A stretch of 64,000 nucleotides of DNA from Kazachstania africana CBS 2517 (Eukaryota > Ascomycota > Saccharomycetes > Saccharomycetales > Saccharomycetaceae), in assembly GCF_000304475.1 (NCBI RefSeq), contig NC_018943.1, positions 1 through 64,000 on the forward strand, read 5' to 3'. Positions within the stretch are counted from its first letter, which is position 1; each line of letters starts with the position of its first letter. Below are positions 1-10,304 of the stretch, piece after piece. The notes beneath the pieces were generated by a model, which did no database searches, was not told where the DNA came from, and was given only the letters and a program-made list of their open reading frames with translations. The translations under genes were made by a program, and so were the position numbers.

Positions 1-1685
1 AAAGACCGACAACACAGTTCCAGAATCTATTTTTCTGAACTTGAAAACATTGATTTCAATTGAAGGAGAAAAAGAAAGAGAACAATTTGCCAAATAATTC
101 TATCTAAAATATCATTCTGTCAAGACACTTCACTGACTCAGTTCTTTATCATATTCTATCTAATATATCCTTTATAATATTCAATTCACAAATCTCTCGA
201 ACGTCGATTCTTATTAACTGTAATACTATCCGTTAAATTATCATTAACTGGTTCTTATCTTTCTTGAATTTTTAAAGCATCTACTCAATGTGTAGCCTTA
301 TTCTAATAAACTCGTCACCCTTCTCACTCTATAACTAAAGAAACATCGTTCAGTCCGGCTTAAGAGAATTATTTATAGAGGTGGATCATCTTGCTAATAT
401 ATTCCTTTCAATTTTTCAATGTTTCTCAATCATATCAACAGGTAACATTTCTCATTATTTTTTATCTATGAATACAGGTATCATATTGTCTTTTTCCTAC
501 TTCAACATACAAATATTATCCAGCTTAATGAACACTAGCCAACATTATCGTCGAGAATATATATAACCAATAAGTTCTAACCGATCCTTTAGGACCTACT
601 CCGAAAACAGCTTCGTCAAATGCGCAATAACAGATTCTGTTCAATCTAAATGTGCCAGTCATCTACCATTGGAACGTCATTACCACATTCCCACAGTCTA
701 GCCACTATTTCTACATCATTACTCAATTGCCTGAAGACAGCCCCTGAACATAGCTCTACAACTCTACTAAAGAACTTGATTCGACAAGTTCGATTTAATA
801 ATTTCGTAAATTACATCACCTAACGCCAACGTCCTGTATCTATTTGTATTTATGGTGCCAATACTGTCATCTCTTTATTTCGTGATACCTTTGTGTCATC
901 GCATCATCTTCTTTTATTCATTAGCAGACACTACCGCTTTATAGTGATAGTTGACATCAAGGAAGTCCATCAGTGTAAGCACTTGGCAATAATACAGCTT
1001 GGCTCTATTAAATGACCACTAGTGCGCTATTTTGAGCCTAATCCTCAACTCTTATTCTTCTTATCAAATAGATTGCACCTTTGATAGATTGGAATTGACA
1101 GCAAATTTGTGTAAACCAACTCTTAACTATGAGTAAAGGCAATTGACCTTGAATGAATATGAATACTCAACTTTGTACAGAAAATCATGATAACTAACAC
1201 TTGGACATCCATTTCATAGCTCCCTTTGGTATTTCAGATCTTCAGTATATCTTGGGTGAATAAATGTACTATTCTCACACTTTTAGGGCTCAGTGAAAGC
1301 AACAATAAATAAAAATTATCTCAATCCTTGTCTACCTCTCATTCTTTTCTATTATACTCATCTCTTCTCTCTTCCTATCACGGCATCACTTCTTGTACCT
1401 CGAGCTTTAGATTATTTTTTTTCAAATATAGATGCTCGAGAAAAACAGATTTGATCTACTTTCTCCAAAGATAGAAAAAGCAGCATGTTGCATTTGGTTG
1501 CTAGATTGTGGGCTTTGTTATTGATTCTGTGTCTCGCTTCATTGAAAGCAAAAGTAATATTTATTGACATGCGCCCTCGCAATAGAAGAAGAAAGCAAAT
1601 GTATCGTGACTATCAATACTCGTCATACTTTAATTGCGTAGTAGTGAATACGATGAAAAGATTTTGGCCTTTACGAGAGTTCTTG

Positions 1686-1931
1686 CTATATCGTCATAGT
1701 TATGTTTTCTTCTGCTGCTGGCATCGCAAACAAAATTGGAAGCCAGGCAGCAAAAATACCAACGACAGCAGCGACACCAATATCTGCAATCACAACAACT
1801 CTACTAAATTTGCTTTTAGGCTCGGTCCATAATACAAACAGTACCACAACAAACGACATTAAAACAGCAAACATTCTCATCCTTCGAGCATTGCCTATTA
1901 TATCCTCTTGCGAATTACCAAAGGAGTTCAT
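1686..1931 (-). other. possible small membrane-protein ORF or relic
   Basis: An 81-codon frame starting with ATG at 1931. It contains two strongly hydrophobic stretches, roughly residues 19-36 and 46-70, separated by a short charged loop, so it could encode a two-span membrane peptide. I do not recognise a family. It could be a decayed piece of a longer subtelomeric membrane-protein gene or a chance frame; an opposite-strand frame of similar length covers the same bases, which argues for caution. Confidence 0.2.
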
Positions 1932-4160
1932 CACTAGCCTAATTATTTGATATACGTAGGCTTTGTCCCCTTTTAGAAACCAATAAAAATTTAATATGGA
2001 CTAAGTGGGACTAAAAACTTTAGAAGCTTCTATGTCTACTTACACTTTTCCAAGTTAAGATTGTTCTTTTTGAATGTTACTTACTGTACACGCAACATGA
2101 AACCATTTCCCTCCAGGAAAAAATTTCAAAAAACAAAGGAATACAACCTTCTGCGTCTGCTTAACATTCGCCAATATTTTAACAAGATGTTTCTGTTCAT
2201 TGAACTCAGCTGATGGGAATAGGTTGCTACTCTCATAAAGTCTTGTTTCAATCGATTGTTGAAGAAACCATTATAGCCATCGATTAGACGCTGTATGAAG
2301 GCTCGGAATTTTTGCCTCAATAAACTGAAAAGTCTGATTGTTCACGTCCAGGTTCCTTCGTTCTGGTGAGTGTAGCTAAACTGGTTCTTCGAGAAGTAAA
2401 AATCCAGCGTAACATCATATAGTATAGGCTGTGATGTTTTCTGGAGCAACTAATGTAGGTCCTTTATCTAAACGCAATGATAACATAAAGAATAAAAGGA
2501 TACAGAAACATAAAGCACTTTATTGCAATAGTGCTGAAAAAAGTTGAACCATCATTTTTCAACTCTGGAGAATACTTTGAACTATGGGACACCCCATCAG
2601 ACAGGGACGACAGCGCTGCATTCAGAAAATAGCTTTACTATTTCTTTCATCAGTTATCCAGCCTTCCACAACAGAAAACGTTCGTTAATAGCAACTTTTA
2701 TTGATTGACTCTAATGTTTAGCTATGCGTCAATTGTTTACTTTTCTCGATTATGTTAAACAAGAGAGCAAGTTCTCCAAGTGTCAGATCTTCTATTTTAT
2801 CTTGTTCAAGAAAAAAAGAATTTTGTAGTGACCTACCAGTAAGAATTTGTGTATGAAATAAAGATCGTAACGTTCTGACCCCTGATAAGATGAGCGTTCC
2901 TTACAGTGGAGCTTAAGGAAACTACAGCGATCTTAACAGTAGGAGGTGACGAATCAAAAAATGGTATAAGCTCCAGGAGAATAGAAGTCGTGGCCAATCG
3001 CTCTCAATCAAATTAATGAAACACCAGAAGGAGTAAGGGTAAACGTATAGCTACTTCTATTGCATGCGCTTAGAACAACAATTAGATCAGGAGAGCTTAT
3101 GTTTCATATCGATTGGCACGTTTCCCCATGGAATCTCGCGGAAACGTTGAATAATTATCCATTTCAATTGGAATGCTTTTGCTGCCAAATTTTATTGACT
3201 GATTTTTCCAGCAATATTTACTTTGTAATTGACTTCAATTTAGTATTTTATTTCCTTTCCAATGTAGTGAACTTCTGTGCTTTCAGGCATTCCTTCCCCT
3301 AACACAAACTTGTTGAGCTGACATGAACCAAAAGAAAAGATATTACACAACTAGACATAGCCTTGTTTTAAAATGATATGTGGTTCCTTTAAGCTGAGTA
3401 ATTCTATGATTGTCAATGGAATGACAAGTAACAGTTTTACTATCCTAGTAGATGTCAAGCCTCCTGAAGAAGAACAAGTTATACTGCTCGAATACAAACG
3501 AAGGCTTCTATTATTGACAGGAAGAATGACAGATCTGCAATAAAAATAATGATATTGATAACCAACCTTAAAATGGCTTGTATGTGAGAATCTAGAACCA
3601 TACTACTTAATTCTATATGTTTCATAAACGTCTATAAACCATTATTCTGTCTAGCTTAGTATCGTATTTTGGTTATTCAGTACATTAGCAGGACAGACAT
3701 GACTTTTTAAGTGGACAATACTCCTCATAGAATAATTTGATGTATATCTTTACTCTATCAAGTTTTCGTCTCAAGTTCATTACCGACTGAAATAAGAACC
3801 GAAGGTATTTACAAGTTTAAAGGAGTGCTTAATTATCTCTCGAGATTTATCTTCATCGAAAAAAGGACCTCCAGAAGAGCCGTCGTAGAACAAGTTGGGA
3901 GAGGTAATGGTGTTGTTTCAAAATCTTTAACGTTAATCTTATTAAATCTTCTTTCTCAAGGTGAAGTGATAGCAGCCGCCTTCACATTTACTATAACTCA
4001 ATGAATTTTCTGTTCTATCACTCCAAATACTTATAATTGAAACTGTAGAGTTTCTCGCACATTTTAATCAGTTCCATTAACATGAGTGGCTGCCTCGAGA
4101 TAAGTGCGTGCCGGAAGGTCCATTAATACAATTATTTATATGACAAGTAACTAGTATCTC

Positions 4161-4186
4161 AGACAGGCCATACTGACGGCCTGTCT
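4161..4186. repeat. perfect 9-bp inverted repeat (hairpin)
   Basis: AGACAGGCC at 4161-4169 is repeated as its exact reverse complement at 4178-4186, leaving an 8-base loop, and is followed by a short run of T. In a yeast this is not a recognised terminator. It may be a cruciform-forming site or the end of a decayed element. Confidence 0.5.
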
Positions 4187-4932
4187 ATTTTAGGAAAATT
4201 TTTCAAAAGAAGAGACCTGAAAAGGGACCGCACATAAAAAATTTCTTTTTCGAATCTGGAACCCTTGTCCACAACATTCATTTGCCTACCTTTTAAAAAT
4301 GACGTGTGCTCTTTTGTACGTGCTTTCTCTGTTTCTTAGAATTGGCACAGCCATCTGGGGAGATGTGTCATTATGATTACACTCTCAGAGTAGTATGTAC
4401 AAATAAATCTATTTTTATCTCCATATTTGGTCGCATCTAAACTCAAATAGTCAGGAACGCCTTTTTATACCCTCGCAACACATCTTGTCGTTCCTTAAAG
4501 CTTTTTTTGCGGTATTCGGCAAAGTGTGTTAGTATGAATGCTAATTACATCTGCATAGTATAAAAAAAGACCAGGTTTCTTTAGGTTTTTGCAACGTAAC
4601 TAACCTCAAGAACATTGTATAGGTACTCCCACAATAGTTCTTTTGTTCTGAACGAGATTTAAGCAGGCACAGTAGTAAAATAGAGGGCTACAAAATACAT
4701 TCCGTTATTTGCATAAGCTGCAGTCTTTGACAGTTTTTTAGGTCTAGAACAAAGCTCATGCGTTGACTAGAAACTCATGTCGCCAACCGAAAATTTATCA
4801 TTCTCAAACAGTATATTTTATTTCAGTGTAAGTTTTTTTCCTCAGAGTCTTCAGTAGTTGAAAAATTGTTGAAGTTAAACAGTTTTAACAGAGTGGTCCA
4901 CGATAGCGTTATTGGCCGATCGAGGAAAAACA

Positions 4933-5865
4933 ATGCGTTCAATTTCCTTATTTTGTTTCGCTTTTTTCACTGTTATTGCCCTTGCAGCATTTCCATATTA
5001 TGATTATATTCATTTAGGCGTCACAGCTATTTACGCCTATTTTCGAGACGATAAACCTGTTGCAGTTAAGGTAGCTTGGTGGGGTTCTTTTATTCAATCA
5101 TCGAACAATGTTATCCAAACAGGCATAGATGCATGTAAAATTTGTAAGGATAATCACGAGAACTCCGCATCTTTAGATTGTGCACGTGCGGTAAGTAATT
5201 TGGCTGCAACACTCGTGACTAATTTATTATCGATTTACGTTGGCTGGCATTATGCAGGAACACTAAATGGAAGTTTAGAAGGTGGAGATCCTACAGCGCT
5301 TCGAAAAAGACGGCTTAGGCACTGTGAAAGTACTAATGATTTGTATGACGTCTCTTGCGTTACGGATTGGTTATTTGATCACTATTCTCAACCAGAGTCT
5401 GGAAAATGGTACCCAATTGACAACTCATTGACCAAAAGAGATTTGACTCAACCCTCAATTTATTTGAAACATAACGAAACCTCTGAAGTGTATCACTTGA
5501 TCTTTAATCCTTCATCTGGATCAACAGGAACATTGGCGATTGCACCAACAAACATCGCAGGAAACTCGACATTAGCAAAACGCCAAGATCTTCCAGTGTA
5601 TTCTCCATTGTGTACTGGATACATTGCTCTCGATTTCTGTGCCAACCAGAGTAAATGGGGAGGCTTCTATACCAGTGGAGAACTTGAAAATGAACTAAAC
5701 GAGATTTTCGCAAATGACGTTAATGGTTCGTGGAAAGCTAATTACTATAAGATGTATACTTGCGAAGCTACTTGTGATACGCAAGATTGGGAAGTCTCCT
5801 TTAGACTTTACTATGCTAGTGTAGGTCAATTCTTACATTGGACAAAATGTGATACCGGTTCTTAG
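4933..5865 (+). CDS. K1-like killer preprotoxin (KKT family)
   Basis: A 310-residue secreted protein that resembles the K1 killer preprotoxin of the S. cerevisiae M1 dsRNA satellite in length (about 316 residues) and layout, but is encoded in the chromosome. The ATG at 4933 has A at -3; an in-frame TTG at 4912 is a less likely start. Residues 1-20 form a signal peptide. Kex2-type dibasic sites fall near residues 125-126, 168-169 and 216-217, which would split it into a Cys-containing alpha-like part, a glycosylated middle part and a 93-residue beta-like part. Possible N-glycosylation sites are at 112, 181, 211, 238 and 264. K1-like stretches are seen around residues 49-71 (WGSF followed by paired Cys) and 266-275, and the C terminus is CDTGS. 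In K1, alpha and beta make an ion-channel toxin and the precursor gives self-immunity; the same role here is inferred. No internal stop or frameshift is visible. Confidence 0.85.
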   Translation: MRSISLFCFAFFTVIALAAFPYYDYIHLGVTAIYAYFRDDKPVAVKVAWWGSFIQSSNNVIQTGIDACKICKDNHENSASLDCARAVSNLAATLVTNLLSIYVGWHYAGTLNGSLEGGDPTALRKRRLRHCESTNDLYDVSCVTDWLFDHYSQPESGKWYPIDNSLTKRDLTQPSIYLKHNETSEVYHLIFNPSSGSTGTLAIAPTNIAGNSTLAKRQDLPVYSPLCTGYIALDFCANQSKWGGFYTSGELENELNEIFANDVNGSWKANYYKMYTCEATCDTQDWEVSFRLYYASVGQFLHWTKCDTGS

Positions 5866-7210
5866 GTACAATTTTCTTATAAGAGATAAATATTTTTTTG
5901 CAGCGCTATATAGCAAATAAAACATTTTTGATCGATAGTAGAAAAGAGCACAAATATTTGGGTACTAATGATCTTGCAAATTTCACTTTTAATGCAAAAA
6001 TCTTCAACGATCCTTAAGCAAAAGCGCTCTTAACACAATGTATCTGGATTTCATAATTATTCAAGTCAAAGCTTTTTGTGAGTATATTTCTGTAAGTATT
6101 TTCTTCACCGTTCCCATTGTGACTTTAGTCAAAAAAAAATGCACGCCATTACTAGCAGTGTAACTTTGTGCCCTTCAATGATGGCACTTCTGTATGAATA
6201 AACAAATATATATAGTCGATGGGATGGCGACAGTCGTGAAAAGATTGGTTAGCTTCAGGAAGTCATTCCCTTCAATATTCACCGACGCTTCCTTGTCAGG
6301 TAATGGTAGATCGATGTTGCACCTAGTATTTGGTCCAAAGCTTAATTCCAGGAAGCTAGCCCTGAAATATAAAACAATCTTAAAATTTTTGGGACGTTGA
6401 TCAAGTGCAACAAGTAATGATCTTGGAAACGTACCTACTTTTGAGTGACCTCCAAAGGAACGAACAGCGCAATAGTAAATTATTCAATCTCTCAAAACAG
6501 CAAAACTTCCAGCTTAGACTGTTTCGAGCATATGCTGTTTGGCAGTTTACAGATGGGAGTGTGTAAGTTTAAAGGTAAAACTGTGTCCAAATCGAAAAAC
6601 CTGAAAACAGGGAGCGTTCAATTATTTCTTTTCGTTTTTGCATAATCATAGTCCAAAAAACAGCTCACGTATTGAAGACTAGAAAGACCTTCCTTCCTCC
6701 AATTTTTTGATTTTGCAAAATTCTACACATCGATTATAGGAAAAGGACGTATGTAATGTTAAGAAGCTCGTAACACGAAAACATTCCTATCTAGAGGCTC
6801 CAGAATGGCACTGCATCTTATATAGCCTTGGGTTTTACATCCTTCACTATAACTAATAAAACAGACACGTGTTGAATTTGTCCCGGATGTTAATGAAAAT
6901 AACTGTAGATCAGTAGATCAAAATAACTGTAACCATTAAATATAACTCAATACTTATCAGAATTAAAAAGTTCTACATATTCACAAAGTACCAAAGAAAA
7001 AATTACCGTACGATGTATTTAGAAATGAGGTTTTCTGCTCTGAAAACAATACCATATTCGTATTAACTTATTTCTCAATAATCAAACATATATCTCAACT
7101 AACTGCTGTTTCATTTATATCGTTGTTGGAGACTCATTGACTTTGAATTTTCGCTTGAATGTTTGTTGCGTCGCGATTATAAATCAATTACGTTGATATA
7201 TATGATCTTC
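5866..7210. other. intergenic, no convincing gene
   Basis: About 1.3 kb between the toxin gene and CHA1. Short open frames at 6194-6400 and 6445-6645 on the plus strand have no recognisable domain, no conserved neighbour and no supporting context. The rest is AT-rich DNA with stop codons in all frames. Confidence 0.5.
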
Positions 7211-8308
7211 TTAAATATTCTTTAAAAACGTTTCCTTGTTGACTTTCAAAAATGGATTTGGTAGTGTCATTGCAGCATTTTCCTCGCTTCTTAGTCTTAG
7301 TAGGGTTTCCTCCATATCTTGTAAAGTGTTTGAAGAACCCCCACATGCAATAACTACGACAGTATCGTCCTTCGTTAACTTAGTGCCTAACGCATTTTCT
7401 AGAATGTCAATATTATAAGCTAAATGGATTGACGCACCGCAGGCTGGTTCTGTGACCATATTGTAATCCTTTGTGTATTTTAGGCAAGTCTCAATGACAT
7501 CTGCATCCTTGACAATGACAGATCTTGTGCCGTATTTCAAAGCGTTTTCAAATGTCTTTGCAGATATACTGGCGGTAGCTAATGAAGTAGCTATGCTTGT
7601 GATTTTTTCGAATTCGACTTGTTTACCTAGTTTCAAAGATGTATTGAAGACGTGACAACCTTCTGTTTCTACACCAACAACTGGTATTTTATCAACCAAC
7701 TTGTGTCTTTCAAGGCCTTGAATGATACCGTTGTATAAACCACCACCACCCACGCTACATACTATACCTTTAATGTTAGAAGGTTGGACCTTTTGCTCTC
7801 TAAGTGTATCCATTATTTCATCTACAATGGAGGAGTGACCTTCCCATATTAAAGGATTGTCGAATGGATGTACATAAATGGGATCAATCTCATTCTTATT
7901 TATCTTATTCATCACAGACTTTTTCAAATATTGATCAGCTTCTTTCCAAAATGCTCCATCAATGATGACATTAGCACCAGTATCTTTAATTTTTTCTATC
8001 ATTCTTTGTTTTGTAGCTGTTGGTACGACGACAGTACATGGCAATGACAATCTTTGACATGCGACAGCAGCAGCGTAACCTGCATTACCTCCAGACGAAG
8101 CGAAAACTTCCGGTCTTTTTGTACCTTTTTTATGGATTTGCATAGCTTGTTTGAGGATTAAATTACCGATTCCCCTACTTTTAAAACTACCACTTGGCTG
8201 TAAACATTCATACTTCAAGAAGAACTGAGGAAGACTATTCGATTTTCTGGATTTTGTTCCTGGAAAAAACTGACGCAGAAGAGGTGTCTTATTGTAAACT
8301 ACAGACAT
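7211..8308 (-). CDS. CHA1: catabolic L-serine/L-threonine dehydratase
   Basis: Pyridoxal-phosphate enzyme that deaminates serine to pyruvate and threonine to 2-oxobutyrate, letting yeast use these amino acids as nitrogen source; the S. cerevisiae enzyme is mitochondrial. The 365-residue product is close to the usual 360. The Schiff-base lysine lies in the SFKSRG motif (Lys43), and the glycine-rich phosphate-binding loop reads SVGGGGLYNG. A second glycine-rich stretch near the C terminus (VIACGGSSN) is typical of fold-type II enzymes. It is divergent from VAC17, as in S. cerevisiae chromosome III. In S. cerevisiae it is induced by serine and threonine through Cha4; the long shared upstream region leaves room for this, but I did not identify a Cha4 site with certainty. 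Confidence 0.95.
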   Translation of the reverse strand: MSVVYNKTPLLRQFFPGTKSRKSNSLPQFFLKYECLQPSGSFKSRGIGNLILKQAMQIHKKGTKRPEVFASSGGNAGYAAAVACQRLSLPCTVVVPTATKQRMIEKIKDTGANVIIDGAFWKEADQYLKKSVMNKINKNEIDPIYVHPFDNPLIWEGHSSIVDEIMDTLREQKVQPSNIKGIVCSVGGGGLYNGIIQGLERHKLVDKIPVVGVETEGCHVFNTSLKLGKQVEFEKITSIATSLATASISAKTFENALKYGTRSVIVKDADVIETCLKYTKDYNMVTEPACGASIHLAYNIDILENALGTKLTKDDTVVVIACGGSSNTLQDMEETLLRLRSEENAAMTLPNPFLKVNKETFLKNI

Positions 8309-9051
8309 TATAGTTTAATTTGCTATTCTTTTTTTTAGTATGTTAATTTGATACCTCACAAGAAAGAGAAACAAGTCAAAAAGTACAATGAACATTTCTG
8401 TCGTTCTTTATATATATACTACTTTCAGTACCATTTCTATCGATAAGAACTATATGAGTGAGTAGATACCTTTTTTTTTTGTTTCTTTTTATGCTGCAGT
8501 GGTTTAACTCATCGATTCTTGGCATTTTCACTCGCAATTTGTGATTAGATAGAATGCACATATTCGAGTCGTAGTTCTCTCTTATCTAATTCTGTTCTCG
8601 TTATGTCAATAAAAAATTCGTTATATAAATTTTCCGAATTTTTTAGTGCCAATTGTGAAAATTTAGCAGATAGTGCGGACAATGAATAACATTTTTTTGG
8701 ACGGAAAATGAAATGAAGAGTGTTAGAATGTAGAATAACATTCAAATTTTTTTTTTACTTCTTACCCGGTATTTATCTTATTTGCGGAGACTTATCTCCA
8801 CGGCGGGGTAAGCCCAACCCGATTTGAGAAAAAAATCAGAAATATTGTCACGTGATATGATCCGGGTAGCAGGCTGAAAATCATGTGATGATTAATGCCA
8901 TTGTTGTTGTTATTTTTTTTTTTTTTTTGTTTTTTATTAGAGCATCTCTCATATATTTACTAAAGAGGATCAATTCAGGTCCTACTATAAGCAGCCGGAA
9001 TTACAAGAGTGATAAAAGAATATTACCAACATCCACACTGTTAGTGTAATT
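8309..9051. promoter_or_regulatory. CHA1-VAC17 divergent promoter region
   Basis: A 743-bp shared upstream region. It contains a Reb1-type site TTACCCGG at 8762-8769, a related CCGGGTAG (reverse-strand variant) at 8862-8869, and an E-box CACGTG at 8849-8854 in the Cbf1-type context GTCACGTGAT. A poly-T tract lies near 8916-8930. Reb1 sites with poly-T tracts are typical nucleosome-free promoter elements in yeasts. Binding is inferred from motif matches only. Confidence 0.5.
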
Positions 9052-10251
9052 ATGGCTAGTCTTGTTTCGGACACTCTGCTTCAAAGATCGGAGGAAGCCG
9101 TCTCGCAACTGGAATCGTGGTTAAAACAACAAGAGCAATTGCACCAGACAACGGCAGAATATAAACAATTAAATTCACTTTGTGCAAAATCTAAATACAT
9201 TAGCAATCTGTTAAAGGATGATAGTAGCTCCATTCCACATGATTTGATGGAGCAGAAGGAGAGAAGCTTTATAGTTGAATCATTGATTCATGAATTTAAT
9301 GAAATTTCAACAAAATTAAATGAAATAGTAACACATACTTCACCTCAATCCACAATTGATTCATTCGAACCAAAACCATTGAATTTATTGAGAAAGAACA
9401 AGATACTAGAATCCCCAACAAGATCAAGTCCTGTAACAAGAGGTAGATTGGAAAGGAAAATTAGCATCAATCTATTTCCGATGCACACTACTACTAAATG
9501 TAACTCTGTACCAACGTCTCCCAAATGCAAATCTACTTCAACGTTAAACCAAAGAACCTTACGAAATATCAAATCATACCACTACGGACTGAATGGAGAT
9601 TACATAAATCCATTTAAAGAAAATAATAGACTCTCAATTTCTTTCTTCAATGGTGACAATACATTCAATGATAATAATTCCGATTCTGAAAGTGACATTG
9701 ATGATGACGATACAGTATTGGTGACAAGTCCCTTCTTAACAAATCCGAAACAGAAATTAAAAAGATCAAATTCTCAAGATAGCGTATTCTGGAACGAAAA
9801 TTACTTACGCAAGCCATCTTTTCAGAAACAACTAAACCTCTTTCCAAGTACTTTGACAAAACCGACTGCAGAACTCTCTTCTACTCAAGTATTCTTAAAA
9901 AACACAGGACGTTTGGGTTCCTCGTCTAAAGCTCTACTCACATCGTTTGTCAAAGACAACTTGCAACAGCAACAACGAACTCATAATGCCTCCTCATTCA
10001 ATAACATCTTCAATTCAGTAACATCAGAAATTGGTAAATCCAAACTGGATAAGTCGCAAATAATACACACGGAGAGGAGGGTTTTATCAGATAATTCAAT
10101 TGTAATTTCTACCTTAATCACTTCAAAAAAATCAAGATTCAATCGGTTCTCTTCGGTGGACAATATATCGCCAACCAAAAAACCAATAATAAATAACGAC
10201 GTCCAATATTCAGATTTAAATGATGCTTTAAATACTGAGTTTCTCTATTAA
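9052..10251 (+). CDS. VAC17: vacuole inheritance adaptor, Myo2 receptor
   Basis: In S. cerevisiae Vac17 bridges the myosin V tail (Myo2) and the vacuolar membrane protein Vac8, moving the vacuole into the bud; its phosphorylation and degradation release the cargo. The 399-residue product is near the usual 423. It has a predicted helical N-terminal part (residues about 1-100) and then long Ser/Asn-rich, low-complexity sequence with an acidic patch around residues 212-223, which fits a mostly unstructured adaptor. Sequence is weakly conserved in this family, so the call rests largely on position: directly right of CHA1 and on the same strand as in S. cerevisiae. Confidence 0.85.
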   Translation: MASLVSDTLLQRSEEAVSQLESWLKQQEQLHQTTAEYKQLNSLCAKSKYISNLLKDDSSSIPHDLMEQKERSFIVESLIHEFNEISTKLNEIVTHTSPQSTIDSFEPKPLNLLRKNKILESPTRSSPVTRGRLERKISINLFPMHTTTKCNSVPTSPKCKSTSTLNQRTLRNIKSYHYGLNGDYINPFKENNRLSISFFNGDNTFNDNNSDSESDIDDDDTVLVTSPFLTNPKQKLKRSNSQDSVFWNENYLRKPSFQKQLNLFPSTLTKPTAELSSTQVFLKNTGRLGSSSKALLTSFVKDNLQQQQRTHNASSFNNIFNSVTSEIGKSKLDKSQIIHTERRVLSDNSIVISTLITSKKSRFNRFSSVDNISPTKKPIINNDVQYSDLNDALNTEFLY

Positions 10252-10304
10252 TACCCCATCTATAAACATTATGTAATCATACAAATACTGTAATAAATTA
10301 GCAC

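Larger units (their letters stand above)
1..4932. other. gene-poor, subtelomere-like region
   Basis: Nearly 5 kb with no open frame that looks like a real gene. The few open stretches are short, lack a recognisable domain and overlap each other on opposite strands. CHA1, the first gene to the right, is also the most telomere-proximal conserved gene of the S. cerevisiae chromosome III left arm, so this DNA is probably subtelomeric. The silent mating cassette (HML) and VBA3, which flank CHA1 on that side in S. cerevisiae, were not seen, although I could not search exhaustively for decayed copies. No telomeric repeat, LTR or Y-prime-like sequence was recognised. Confidence 0.6.

Noticed and set aside
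6194..6400. Short frame containing a FTDAS-like string reminiscent of retroelement RNase H
   Set aside because: Only a few residues match and no other reverse-transcriptase or integrase sequence, LTR or primer-binding site is nearby.
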